The notes under the pieces: model-generated
What the model saw: the letters and a program-made list of their open reading frames with translations, nothing else
The model's database searches: none
What the model was told of the DNA's origin: nothing
Source of the DNA: Cerrena zonata
Taxonomy: Eukaryota; Basidiomycota; Agaricomycetes; Polyporales; Cerrenaceae
Direction of reading: 5' to 3'
DNA: 64,000 nucleotides
Assembly: GCA_038087015.1 (NCBI GenBank)
Contig: JASBNA010000004.1
Coordinates: forward strand, 310,001-374,000
In this document: positions 47,645 to 58,645 of the stretch, piece by piece
How the letters are laid out: every line of letters starts with the position of its first letter
Numbering within the stretch: the first letter of the stretch is position 1
Position numbers and translations under genes: made by a program

Positions 47645-48222
47645 TGATCTTGTCAACAAAGTTCGGCTTCAGCGTTCTGAGTAAGTACATGGATATTCAT
47701 TGTTTTAGATATCAATAATTTGACCGTACAATTGCATATAGATTGAAAGGCGCAGAAAGCACGATCTTAAAGAAACTCGACGGTGTGAACTCTCTAGGGA
47801 AATCGCATAGACAGGCTCATCTGGAAGCGCTTGATAAGGCTGTTAATCACTATTCCGGTAATGTTGATGAGTGGAAACCCAAAGTTGGAGTAAGTGCAGT
47901 AGTTGAACGAACTCCGGGATGGTATTGTGAACACTGAGGTATCATAGACATCACTTCAACTACAACAACTCGGCTTTCTACATACCTTGTCACGGTCAAC
48001 CCGTAAGTACTTATTTTGATAGCTCTCATGTGCGAATGTCATTGACAACCGGAATATCACCCCCTTCAGAGAATACAAGTCCGTCTACTTCAACCGTCAA
48101 CGAGCCTTACGAGCATCCAGCGAATTACTGGGACTGGGCTCTGGTCGATAAAATCAATGAAGCCGGCAAAACCCCTCCTGTGACCCTGATCAGAAACCGC
48201 ACGGGCAAATCAGGTGAGTAAC
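47645..48222 (+). CDS. Unidentified small gene or gene fragment on the opposite strand
   Basis: A chain of plausible exons on the plus strand: one ending near 47680 (DNDLVNKVRLQRSE), one from about 47745 to 47890 (KGAESTILKKLDGVNSLGK, then ALDKAVNHYSGNVDEWKPK), a short one near 47950-48002, and one from about 48069 to 48212 (NEPYEHPANYWDWALVDK, INEAGKTPPVTLIRNRTGKS). Each junction has GT...AG ends and matching phase. There is no good start codon, and a donor-like GGTGAG at the end suggests a lost exon. It is the only plus-strand coding candidate in the array. I do not recognise the family. Confidence 0.3.
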
Positions 48223-48279
48223 CGGCATGATTAAATTTTAAATCCCGCATCTCGCTCATTATATCGCAGAGCCAGACAT

Positions 48280-48900
48280 CTAATAATATGAGGATGTTTG
48301 GCCTGAATCTCGTTGTCTGTAGCACCATATACCCAACGTCTGTGGCATCTCTTATTTATACTTGTGATGGCTTCGATAGGGTGAAGCTGATATGTCATTC
48401 GCATGATAGCATCCAATCCCGTACCATTTATTGTCACCCAAGTTGTATATTAACAAGAAATCATGTTACTCAATTGTTATTCTTCCGAGAAGATACACTA
48501 GCGATGGACGGTGTTGCGGTAATACTAAGTAAGTATCGCTTGAAAATATATATCGGTGAGATCAGTCCTCCAGAGGGTGCGTTGTTGATCATCACCACAC
48601 GATGCCATCGTGAAAGGAGCCATTCGCAGACAATTGAAACAAACTAATCATTCCAGGTCGAGTGACATGTATAGCCTCAGGGACATCACTTGATTTGCGA
48701 AGTCCAATATTCGGAAGCGTCAAAATTTGGACAACAAGGCCGGTCACGTTCAATACTAGGACTAAGCGAAGGAAGCAGGATACAAGCAACATAAGAACGG
48801 TGGGTGGATGACAACTTGACACGTGTAAATATACCATTGAATGTTGGAATCGATTGTACAAATGTCTGCTACTATTATGAGGAGTAAGGTTTTTTATTGC
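48280..48900 (-). pseudogene. Family X, copy X1b (3' part lost)
   Basis: Carries only the first part of family X: VSCFLRLVLVLNVTGLVVQ, ILTLPNIGLRKSSDVPEAIH, VTRPGMI, then decayed sequence matching the REW...SRK region at DNA level (plus-strand GTGCGTTGTTGATCATCACCACACGATG, as at 45200 and 54520). The downstream pieces of X (the SDLENKG and GFN blocks) are missing, and the plus-strand orphan gene abuts instead. It lies directly downstream of kinase W2, the same order as in the other units. Confidence 0.5.
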
Positions 48901-48988
48901 GGTCATCGGTGCGAATCGAGTCAGTGGGGGTCAGGATTCATGAATAACAAGTGCATGCAGTGATAGGAAACCCCCCGTGAACGTAAAA

Positions 48989-50343
48989 TCATTTGCGAGG
49001 CTTCGGTAATGCACTTTTAAATGTCAAGATATGGCCCATGGTCTTGAATAATTGGCGGATATAGTCAGCAATGCGCTCATCGAGCCATCTCCCATCGTCC
49101 TTCAAGAGAACTCTGGCACGGAGTTGCCACCACCACCGTGACTTGAGGATCTTGTTGTATCGTTCGACTACCTGTCCAATCTTTAATCGTTTCTGAGGAT
49201 CGGGCTCTCGCATCGCATCGACAAGAGGTTGGAGGAATTCACAACCGGTGTACGGCTACGCATATCTAGAGTCAGCATCGGGGAATTATGAGATACTCGG
49301 CGACTCACCTTCATTATATAGTTTTGAATAACGTTGCCCACACAGTATATGTCTACAGCAAATGGGTCATGAACTACAGGACCAAGCCCGTTGGAGAACT
49401 CTGGCACAGTACGATCACCCCCTTCTGGAATATGTTCTGTAGGATTCAGATTATCAGCTGGATATTGACGTGACAGCCCAAAGTCGATGATATGATATTT
49501 CGGAGGTCGAGCAGTCCGAGTGAACGGTTTCTTGACCCTTGCTGTGAATGATCGATTCATGTGGGTGGCCATCACATGGTACGGCTCAGGCCACATATCC
49601 CTCGAGTCAACCATGATGTTGTACACCATGAGATCACTAAAGGTTGTCAATATTTCGATTTACCTATTCAAGGATGTTAGTACATACCGATGGGCTATGC
49701 GACAGCTGTGTAAGAACTGCAGACCCTAGTGTTCGATTAGATATTGTGATTAGTTTGGTATAAGAACCCTAATATTAGTTTCATACCTCGAATATTTGTC
49801 GGAAGCATTCAAGAACTTCCCCAACTGTTTCAAAACGAGGTACGAAGAATTTGTCCAGGACTGGCATCACAAATAGGGAAAATTCTTCTCCTGGGACATC
49901 GAAAAGTTCGTAAATAGGAGTGCAATGGTTCTTCGGATGAGACTTGGCAGGCTCAGATGCAAGAGACATGGTAATTGGCCCCTCCAGCCCGTTCGTTGCT
50001 CGAGAGAACCGTTTCAACATGACGGTCTCTCCATCAGACAATCGAGTTGCATCCATTACAGCACGGTGCTACATACGAGATTAACATCAAGACATGAGAA
50101 GAACTTATTCAACCCTACCTTCAATTGGAGTCCATCTTCGTGTATCTGCCAACGTTCTCCTGTGCCCTTCCACGAGGGAACCCAACCTGGTCTGTAACGG
50201 GGTCGCAGCATGTAGCCCCTTTCAGCGAGCCATACCTGGTGGTCGCGCCACCATACCTCATCCGAACGAAGTGTCAAACGGTCTCTATATGCTTGAATAT
50301 CTGGATCCACGTCCTTTGCTCCTGACGGTGAGCGTTCGTCCAT
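48989..50343 (-). CDS. Type W kinase-like protein, copy W2
   Basis: Same five-exon layout as W4. Exon 1 begins at 50343 (MDERSPSGAKDVDPDIQAY). The beta-3 lysine is in GETVMLKRFSRATNG. The catalytic loop reads FLHSCRIAHR joined to DLMVYNIMVDSRDM, followed by IIDFGLSRQYPADN (full DFG), VPEFSNG and HDPFAVDIYCVGN. The C-terminal exon has MREPDPQKRLKIGQVVERYN and SRWWWQLRARVLLKDDGRW, ending LPKPRK. No stops or frame breaks were found in the exons. It is highly similar to W3 (54964-56323), also in introns, indicating a recent copy or gene conversion. Confidence 0.8.
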
Positions 50344-50979
50344 TACGGGTAGGGAGGAATAAAATCGCTTGCTTGTGGTTCACAGTACAAGGAATTACTT
50401 CTGAACCAGGGATGTCGCTGCAAGCCCCGACCCCTTCTTCCCACGTTATTGTCTGAGTCTAAGTCCATAATGATTTTGACGAGAGCGCTGATGAGCGTGG
50501 GTTCCTATATATTAAGAAGTCTTATTTCACTCGCTTTCTTACTAGGTGAGTTGCCCGATATGGTAATTATATTATATTTTCACTTAATTATTGTGGACTG
50601 TAAATGTGGCGGTGGGACTGCAAATGTCTCACCAAAGGGACTCGGAATCTTCAGGAAGAAGCGCTAGTATTCAAGCCATCACATCCGTCCAAACTTGGAT
50701 ATCGGGCCTAGTTACCACCATCATACCTGTTGGTCCCCTTTCGTAAACGATTCAAGCTGAGTCCCTCGATATTTAAGCAATGCGATATGCAACATCTACG
50801 AGGATCACACGTCCGTCCTTCTCTCAAACTTTTACTTTACCCCTACCAGATCTCTTTTTGATCACGAGAAACAACAGGAAAGAAACCCCCGGAAATAAGT
50901 AACCAAAGAATCCAACCTCATCACGAAAAGGTCTGCCGAACTACGTGATAGTACATTCCACGATTGAGGACCTTGTTAT
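50344..50979. other. Intergenic, upstream of W2
   Basis: The first 150 bases match the upstream regions of W3 (56324-56530) and W4 (61813-61950): ACCCCTTCTTCCCACGTTATTGTC here, ACCTTCTTCCCACCTTATTGTC there. This is probably the shared promoter of the type W genes. No TATA box is obvious. Nothing else recognised. Confidence 0.45.
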
Positions 50980-51070
50980 GTTACTTAGATAGATATCTGG
51001 CCAATGCTTGATGCTTTCTTCGGGCTAGATTCCCGCATAGTATTAACTAGGGGTCTCAGAAACTCACATC
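50980..51070 (-). pseudogene. Relic of a type W last exon
   Basis: Plus-strand GATTGAGGACCTTGTTATGTTACTTAG and CTAGATTCCCGCATAGTATTAACTAG match the last-exon sequence of intact copies (ACTTGAGGATCTTGTTGTATT and GGCTCTCGCATCGCATCGAC). Only this short stretch survives. A similar relic is at 62340-62570. Confidence 0.6.
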
Positions 51071-51758
51071 CCGTGAATGCGTGAATGCAAAATAGAAGAA
51101 TCAGACGTTGAAGCAACGGATAAACGGTTTCATGACATACCTACACCTCCGTCACGTCATATGAAGTACGTATTCATGTCAGCCGTCTTCGTTCGAGGGA
51201 CCCCATGGAGAGTTCCAAACCAAAGCCATGTGACTGGCGTTTTAACACCGGGAACAATTGCAAATGAAAGAGACTTTTGCTACCTCAAAGCAACTAGCCA
51301 CCATCTGTCACATTCACAATGCAACGGGGTTGCATGTTCCATGAGGCCATGATTCGTGATCGAAGATTATGAGATTTGGATGATAGCAGGAAGACACGAG
51401 CGACAATTACCTCCAGTTTCGTGCGAGTTCCCTGTAGGGTCCACGTATGAGCAAGGGAATGGTAAGCTTCCAGATTCCCGCAACCTGTTACACACGTAAA
51501 GATAATCACAAAATAAGAACGGAGTTGAGGGTAGGAAGAGCCAAAAGTAGTTCAGCTTTTGTCTTCTGACGACCGAACTCATCAGTTTCGAACTTCGAGC
51601 GAATAACAGTGATTGATGTTACCTAATTCTCCCGATGGACACAATAGAGCCCTGTCCCACAAGAACAAAAGGATTTGTACCAGCTAGGAAATAAAATCAG
51701 ATATCTAGCTAATAGTCCGTGGCTCAGTTTCCGAGTTGTAGCGTATTATGTCGCTTAC
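51071..51758. repeat. Duplicated spacer upstream of the array's dead end copies (copy 1)
   Basis: About 690 bp closely matching 62600-63260, including AACGGATAAACGGTTTCATA/G, CAGCCGTCTTCGTTCGAGG, AACGGGGTTGCATGTT and GACAATTACCTCCAGTTTC. In both places it is flanked on the left by a W last-exon relic and on the right by a damaged type W gene (W5, W6). No coding frame is conserved between the copies. Confidence 0.8.
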
Positions 51759-53175
51759 TCATTCAAAGAGTAATCGAGATGAAGAAACCTGGATAAGAGC
51801 TGACATGGCCGCGAAGATGAATATAGGGAGATATTTGGCTGTGAAGATGTGACCGATCGTGTTGAAAACCCATCGGCTCCGCTCAGCAACCCAGTCATCA
51901 AGCATCTTGTCGTCATCCTTGAAATCGACCCTAGCACGAAGCTGCCACCACCACCGTGACTTGAGGATCTTATTGTATTGTTCGATCACTTGCCCAATGT
52001 TCAGCCGCTTTCGAATATCAGGCTCCCACATAGAGTCAACCAACGGTTGTCGAAACTCGCATCCACTATGTTTCTAAGATCAAAGTCAGCAAATATCCGC
52101 AAAGAGGGTATGGGTGCCCTGGTGACCCACATCCAATATGGATTTTTGAATGACATTTCCCACGCAGTCGATATCGACGGCGAATGGGCCATGAAGTGCA
52201 AAGCTATTCTTGAATTCCGGTACCGACTGATCCCCACCTTCGGGAGCTGTCTCTGTCCGATGAAGATCATCAGACGAGTATTAGCGTGACAGCCCGAAGT
52301 CGATGATATGGTATTTTGGAACTTTCGCTGTACGGGTGAAAGGTTTCTTAACCGTGGCCGTGAATGTCCGATTCCTGTCGCGAGCCAAGATATTATATGG
52401 CTCTGGGCACATGTCTTTCGAATCAATCATGATGTTCAATTACATCAAATCACTGTACACCCATTAGTTTTTTCCCTCCAGTAGCAGTAGGGAATCTACG
52501 TACCAGTGGGCTAAGCGGCAGTCATGAAGAAATTGTAGCCCCTGTTGTGACGGTACTAAGAGCGTTTCGAAAAGAGAAAAATATCGCTTTACACACTTCA
52601 AACACTTGACGAAAACATTCTAGCACTTCACCGATCGTCTCAAACTGAGGGAAATAGAAGGAATCAAGAACTGTCATTATAATTATCGAGAAATGTTCTC
52701 CTGGTATATCAAGGACCTCATAAATATGATTGGAGTGGTTCCTTGGGCGAGACTTCGCTGGCTCTGTGGAAAGGAACAGGGTAATAACAGGGTAATATCC
52801 CGTTCCAATCCATTCTTCGCTCGAGAGAACTTCTTCAGCATGACAGTCTCTCCGTCAGAGATTCGAGTCGCATCTATGACAGCGTGATGCTGTATGGGGT
52901 CAATGTGCAGTGATGGAAGATGATGACAGACCGTTCATTCGTGCCGACGATACCTGTCCATCCTCGAAGTGCACCCACCACGAAGAGACCCAATCCGGTT
53001 TATAGCGAGGTCGCGACATGTAGCCTTGTTCTGCCAGCCATACTTGGTGGTCACGCCAGAAGACTTCTCGAGGAAGTAGTGTAAGATGATCATGATAGGC
53101 TTGTTGTTCGGGTGTAAACTGGGTTGGGTCGTCTAATACTACCCGTTGGTCCCTCCGATTCATTGTGACCTCCAA
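51759..53175 (-). pseudogene. Type W kinase, copy W5, dead
   Basis: All five exon regions are recognisable: FWRDHQVWLAEQGYMSRPR, AVIDATRISDGETVMLKKFS, MCPEPYNILARDRNRTF, HIIDFGLSR, HGPFAVDIDCVGNVIQ and SRWWWQLRARVDFKDDD. Two lesions kill it. An 11-bp tandem duplication near 52780-52802 (AACAGGGTAAT twice on the plus strand) shifts the exon-2 frame. In exon 4 the codon after HIIDFGLSR is TAA where the other copies have CAA. The C-terminal LPKPRK end is also replaced by an unrelated hydrophobic tail (YLPIFIFAAMSALIQ). These are ordinary decay lesions, unlike the homopolymer breaks elsewhere. Confidence 0.85.
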
Positions 53176-53284
53176 AGAGGTCGAGTTAACTTGTAGAGTT
53201 GAGACAAGCCACCTCTCTGAGAAGCACTATGAGGAATCGATCGGGTCGCCTATGCGGTCGGAAACAAAGTGCAAGTTGCTTAGC

Positions 53285-53509
53285 TTGAGCTTAAGCGTTT
53301 GTCCCTATCTGGTATTGTTGTGCGAAACCACCATTGAATCTTCCATTTTTGGAAATGTCTGCTCAGACTTCAGTTATAACACAACGTATCAAATATTCGA
53401 ATATAGGCAAGATGTTGCAAATGTAAATAGTATCAGTATCATAAACTTTACGAGCCACAGTGCGATCATGACATTACTACGTTATTAGGGCAAATCAATA
53501 TAATTGTAG
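53285..53509. repeat. Conserved 3' flank of type B kinase (copy 2)
   Basis: Nearly identical to 56765-56985 (for example CATTGAATCTTCC, TCTGCTCAGACTTCAGTTATAAC, GAATATAGGCAAGATGTT) and clearly related to 41980-42192. It sits downstream of the B stub. Confidence 0.8.
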
Positions 53510-53660
53510 CATCTACTGTACCGATGAAAGCGAACCCTGCATTGCCTTCAACTTTTCTTCGATCCAATCTAATGAAGGACGTGCATCAGGAGCTGTTCAG
53601 CACCTTACAATAGTCTCCCACAGATTATCGGGAATGATATCCCTTCCCACTTTGACAGTC
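53510..53660 (-). pseudogene. Type B kinase stub (last exon only)
   Basis: Only the final 150 bases of a type B gene remain: the plus strand runs from TACTGTACCGATGAAAG to TTTGACAGTCACT, matching 56985-57150 in B2. The match stops abruptly at 53663, where family X sequence (GGCTTGAAGTATTCCTCGATG) begins. The rest of the kinase, about 1.5 kb plus its promoter, is deleted. Confidence 0.85.
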
Positions 53661-53664
53661 ACTC

Positions 53665-54830
53665 GGCTTGAAGTATTCCTCGATGTAGATCCACGCAGAG
53701 TCGGATATACAGTATTACAAGGGCCAGTAAAGTCCCTTTGTATTGCTTGAAAGCGGATGGTGATGACCTGTCAACAGGTCAATCTACGATGCATCAGGTT
53801 GGCTTGCGTAATCAGATCAGTTTCCCAGTGTAAGAGGGGTAGGTACCGATTCCGATGTAGTACCTGTAGGCTGTAGAGAGCTTACCCCCAGACGCCACCC
53901 ATGCGTCAAGTGAGATTAAGCTCTAGCTCCTGCGGCATACGGACAAACGTAAGAGCATTCCTGTCACAAGGACTATGTTGAAGCCGAGCAGGGTCTCGTA
54001 TGTAACTTGCATACCCGACCAAATATTCCTGAGAGGCAATTTTAGGACCAGAAGACATGCAACCCTTGTTTTCTAAGTCCGAGTACAAGTACCGAACTGT
54101 GTCATGACACGATCTTGATGCCACTGCCGTCAAAATGTTGCCTAGCTGTTTTCCGGAACGCGTGCATCGCAGAACGTTAGCCATGAGAACAAGGAACATC
54201 TCAGCCAGTGGAGCGGCCGACTCTCGGCGAAGCTGCGAGTCAACAGCTTCGAGTTGAGCGCTTCATACTTGTTAGGGCTTGTTTGTTGTGCTTCTGTTGG
54301 CCTAAACTAATTGGAGCTGAACACAATCGCCCAAGAGGCTATATTGTCGTTCGCATGGTAGTATCCAACTTCGTACCATTTATTTTTCTCACTTTATCGA
54401 TCCCTGTTATCGTATCTCATGTAACGTTACTCAAGCTTTTTCCTCCACGAAGATCCACTAGCGATGGACGGCGTCGCTGTACTATGAAAATATCAGTGAG
54501 ATCAGTCCTTCCAGAAGGCGCGTTGTTGATCATCACCTCACGAAGTTTTCGTGAAGGGAACCATTCGCGGACAATTAGAACAAATGGTCTCCTAATCATT
54601 CCAGGTTGAGCGACACACATAGCCTCGGAGACATTACTTGATTTAATAAGTCCAATAAACAACATATTCAGAAGCGTCAGAATTTGGACAACAGTACGAC
54701 AAGTCATATTCAAGATCAGGAATAAGCGGAGAAAGCGGGACACAAGCAAAAAAGAACGTCAGAATGATAATAGAAAACAAGCAAGAAAACGTGGGTAGGT
54801 GACAACCTGACATGGGTAGATACGCCATTG
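53665..54830 (-). pseudogene. Family X, copy X2
   Basis: Nearly identical to X1 over 53680-54600. Minus-strand pieces in order: SCLFSIIILTFFFACVPLSP (hydrophobic), LRLFLILNMTCRTVVQILTL, AQPGMIRRPFVLIVREWFPS, RKLREVMINNAPSGRTDLTD, FLVLMANVLRCTRSGKQLGN, DLENKGCMSSG, YETLLGFNIVLVTGMLLRLS, LLHWETDLITQANLM and YKGTLLALVILYIRLCV. The REWFPSRKLREVM block is open longer than in X1. Still no continuous spliced frame. It lies between the B stub and kinase W3, the usual place. Confidence 0.5.
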
Positions 54831-54963
54831 AATGTTTAAATCGATTCTAAATGTGTCCGTTAGTCTGAGAAGTGGCGATAATCGGTACGAGTCGGATCAG
54901 TGGGGGTCAGGATTCATGGTTAACGAGTACATGCAGTGGTAGGAGCCCCCCGTGAACGCAAAA

Positions 54964-56323
54964 TCATTTGCGAGGCTTCGGTAATGCACTTTTAAATGTC
55001 AAGATATGGCCCATGGTATTGAATAGCTGGCGGATATAGTCAGCAATGCGCTCATCGAGCCATCTCCCGTCGTCCTTCAAGAGAACTCTAGCACGAAGCT
55101 GCCACCACCACCGTGACTTGAGGATCTTGTTGTATTGTTCAACTACCTGATCAATCTTTAATCGCTTCTGCGGATCGGGCTCTCGCATCGCATCGACAAG
55201 AGGTTGGAGGAATTCACAACCGGTGTACGGCTATGCATATTTAGAGTCAGCACCGGCGAATTATTAGATACTTGGCGACTAACCTTTAGTATGTAGTTTT
55301 GAATAACATTACCTACGCAGTATATATCTACGGCAAATGGGTCATGAACTACAGGACCAAGCCCGTTGGAGAACTCTGGCACTGTACGATCACCTCCCTC
55401 TGGAATACTTTCCGTGGGATTCAGATTGTCAGCCGGGTATTGACGTGACAGCCCGAAGTCGATGATATGATATTTCGGAGGTCGAGCTGTCCGAGTGAAC
55501 GGTTTCTTAACTTCTGCTGTGAATGATCGATTCATGTCAGGTGCCATGACATGGTACGGCTCTGGCCACATATCCTTCGAGTCAACCATGATGTTGTACA
55601 CCATGAGATCACTGGAGGGTTTCAGTGTGAAGATTGACTCATTCAAGGATATCAGTACGTACCGATGGGCTATACGACAATTGTGTAAGAACTGCAGACC
55701 CTAGTGTTCAGTTAGAAATCGCGATTAGTTCATTATAAGAACTCGACTATTAGTTTCATACCTCGAATATTTGACGGAAGCATTCAAGAACTTCCCCGAC
55801 TGTTTCAAAACGAGGTACGAAGAAGTTGTCCAGGACTGGCATCACAAACAGGGAAAATTCTTCTCCTGGGACATCGAATAGTTCGTAAATAGGAGTGCAG
55901 TGGTTCTTGGGGTGAGATTTGGCAGGCTCAGATGCAAGGAACATGGTAATTGGCCCCTCTAGCCCGTTCGTTGCTCGAGAGAACCGTTTCAGCACAACAG
56001 TCTCTCCATCTGAGAGCCGGGTTGCATCCATTACAGCACGGTGCTACATCACACAAGAGGTCAGTATCAAGACATGGGCAGAACGTATTCGACCCTACTT
56101 TCAATTGGAGTCCATCCTCGAAGTCCACCCAACGTTTGCCTGTATCCTTCCACGAGGGAGCCCAGCCTGGTCTGTAACGGGGTCGTAGCATGTAGCCCCT
56201 TTCAGCTAGCCATACCTGGTGGTCGCGCCACCATACCTCATCCGAACGAAGTGTCAAACGGTCTCTATATGCTTGAATATCTGGATCCACGTCCTTTGTT
56301 CCTGACGGTGAGCGTTCGGCCAT
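54964..56323 (-). CDS. Type W kinase-like protein, copy W3
   Basis: Start at 56323 (MAERSPSGTKDVDPDIQAY). Beta-3 lysine in GETVVLKRFSRATNG. Catalytic loop IAHR joined to DLMVYNIMVDSKDMWPEP. DFG in HIIDFGLSRQYPADNLNP, then VPEFSNGLGPVVHDPFAVD. The last exon has MREPDPQKRLKIDQVVEQYN and SRWWWQLRARVLLKDDGRW, ending LPKPRK. Intact frames and splice sites. It is closest to W2, so the two separated within the array recently. Confidence 0.8.
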
Positions 56324-56539
56324 TATGAGTGGGGAGGAATCAATCCGCTCGCGTGTGGTCCAAAATATGAGGAATGGCTTCTGAACTAGGGACGGGGAGT
56401 GCTTGGGTGATGCAGCTGCCAGCGCCGAACCTTCTTCCCACCTTATTGTCCAAGTACAAGTCCATTTTAAGCGAGCACTGATGAGCGTGGGTGCTTATGT
56501 ATTAAGAAGCGCTATTCAAGCTTGTACTTGCCAAATACG

Positions 56540-56720
56540 TCTAAGCTACTACGCCTAGACATCCGTTTCATGCGGGTTCTCTGCAGGGTCCACGTATAGG
56601 TAAGGGCCTGGGGACGGGAAGCTTCCAGATTCTCGTGATCTGTTAATATATACACGTAAAGATAATTAGAAAACAAGAGCAGAGTTGAGTTAACTTGTAG
56701 AGTTGAGACAAGCCACCTCT
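56540..56720. repeat. Mosaic junction: parts of two distant array segments joined
   Basis: The left part (56560-56690; GCAGGGTCCACGTATAGGTAAGG, GCTTCCAGATTCTCG, TACACGTAAAGATAATTAGAAAAC) matches 51430-51530. From AGTTGAGTTAACTTGTAGAGTTGAGACAAGCC onward it matches 53180-53215. In the other segment these two pieces are 1.65 kb apart and enclose the dead W5 gene. The join falls at a shared GAGTT. Confidence 0.8.
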
Positions 56721-56764
56721 CTTGGAAGCATAGTACGAGGACTCGACCGTGTCGCCTATGCGGC

Positions 56765-56986
56765 TTGAGCGTTTGACACTATTTGGTATTGTTGTGTGAA
56801 ACCACCATTGAATCTTCCGTTTTTGGAAATGTCTGCTCAGACTTCAGTTATAACGCAACGTATCAAATATACGAATATAGGCAAGATGTTACAAATGTAG
56901 ATAGTATTAGTATCATAAAATTTACGAGCCACAGTGCGATCAAGACGGTACTACGTTATTAGGGCAAATCGATATAATCGTAGCAT
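56765..56986. repeat. Conserved 3' flank of type B kinase (copy 3)
   Basis: Third copy of the unit's left flank, nearly identical to 53285-53509 and directly downstream of B2. Confidence 0.8.
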
Positions 56987-58645
56987 CTACTGTACCGATG
57001 AAAGTGAACCCTGCATTGCCTTCAACTTTTCTTCGATCCAATCTAATGAAGGACGTGCATCAGGAGCTGTCCAGCACCTCTCAATAATCTCCCACAGATT
57101 GTCGGGAATTACAACCGGTATATTCTCCCTTCCCACCTTGACAGTCACTTCTCGATCGAGCGGTTTCAAATTAGAGATCGCCATGTCTCTTTTGACATCG
57201 TAGCAGGGCCCGTTCATAGCAGGGTAAATTCTTTCCGTCGTATATAGCTATAGATTATCTGTTATGAACGCAGAAGCATGGAGGTGATGAGGAATGTCTC
57301 ACATGAAAACACAAAGCAGCGAACGTGAAGATGTCCGATTTCACAGTTGGCCGACCAGAGTTTGACTCAGAGCCGTAATCATCAGGATATATTTGTTCAG
57401 GCGCTCGGACAGCTCCACCTCGGATCGAGCCTTGTTGGTTACTGTTGGCCTCCCGAATCACCGACAGTCCAAAATCGACCAGTACAATGTCGAACTCCAA
57501 ATGATCTTTCTCGTTCGGTCGACGGTTTACGACAATGACATTTCCCTATGTAGTTGAGGCATGAGATAAATATTATTTGCTCGAAGAGTGTTATTACCGG
57601 GTGTAAATCGCCATGTACAACACCTTGTTCGTGCAGATGCTGTAGCCCTTGTACCACCTGGAGCAACTATGTAGAAAGGGTATTGTTTAAGTTGCAAGCA
57701 CTCGGATTCTACTTGTGCACTTACCCAGCGGTATACAAAGAACTGATAGAAACGCCCCCATCGGTATCGCTTATGAATACAGACCATGCTGGCCAGGAAT
57801 CTCCTACTGTCTCCATCACAATGCCATGGGGAAATCATAAAGTAGTCGCGGTCCGTTTTGATGATCCCCGATAGCGAGAGTAAGCGTTCATGTCTGAGCG
57901 TTATCCATATCAACGCCTCATAGCAACATCGCTATCACATCCAATTCGATATCAGCCTTAGCTCAAAAGCAGACATAGATGGTATCTTACCCATCGCATC
58001 CTCTCCGCCTTATCCTCACTCACATTGTGCTGCGTATAGTCTCGTATGATCCGTTTCGCGGCAACAATCGTCTCGTCATATGTCGTCCTGTATACCTCGC
58101 CGAATGCTCCCACCAATGGTATACTCGATGTATTAACCTTGTTATCATCCAAGAAGACAGAGCTGGGAAGCATCTTGTTATTATTCGCCAGCCTCAACAA
58201 AAGCCGTCGTGTTTTTTGTTGGATAGCTGTATCGGAGCTATTGAGCACAATCTATAGCTTATATGAGAAGGAGTCGAAATATGTGAGAATATTCGACACG
58301 TACAGATAGCATGACATTCATAGCATACTGCGCTAGATCGCCCTGCCGATGAACGATACACTGATCATGAACATCTAGCAAGGCAGACTGTAGTTGGGAC
58401 GCTATCGTGAAGGCTTCATGGGCACATGTGGTACTACAACAGTGTGCATGCTTGGTTACAGACTCGCCCACGCTGCAGACCTGTACGTAGAAGGAAAAAT
58501 CATTGACGGCTTGATATTAGACCAAAGAGAGATCACATACTGTACACTTTGCTGAGAGATGCGTTTCGAGAGTTTCGATGATGTTTCTAAGATATGGGGT
58601 ATTGTTGAGAAAGGCAGGGGTGGTATACTGAGCAATGGCACCCAT
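56987..58645 (-). CDS. Type B kinase, copy B2, with intact catalytic motifs
   Basis: Start at 58645 (MGAIAQYTTPAFLNNTPYL). N-terminal helical Cys segment HAHCCSTTCAHEAFTIASQ. Kinase domain: LVGAFGEVYRTTYDE (glycine loop G-A-F-G-E-V), VAAKRIIRDY (beta-3 lysine), LIWITLRHERLLSLSGIIK, RYRWGRFYQFFVYRW, catalytic loop GVVHGDLHP followed by GNVIVVN, DFGLSVIREANSNQQ, VRAPEQIYPDDYG, and C-lobe end NLWEIIERCWTAPDARPSLD. All exons splice in phase. HGD replaces HRD, but the catalytic Asp, Asn and DFG are kept, so unlike B1 it could be active. It closely resembles the kinase at 39065 in domain order. Role unknown. Confidence 0.82.

Noticed and set aside
52775..52800. Resemblance of AACAGGGTAATAACAGGGTAAT to the I-SceI homing-endonuclease site
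   Set aside because: It matches only part of the 18-bp site and has extra bases in the middle. It is better explained as an 11-bp tandem duplication of kinase coding sequence, since sister copies show the single unit's surroundings.
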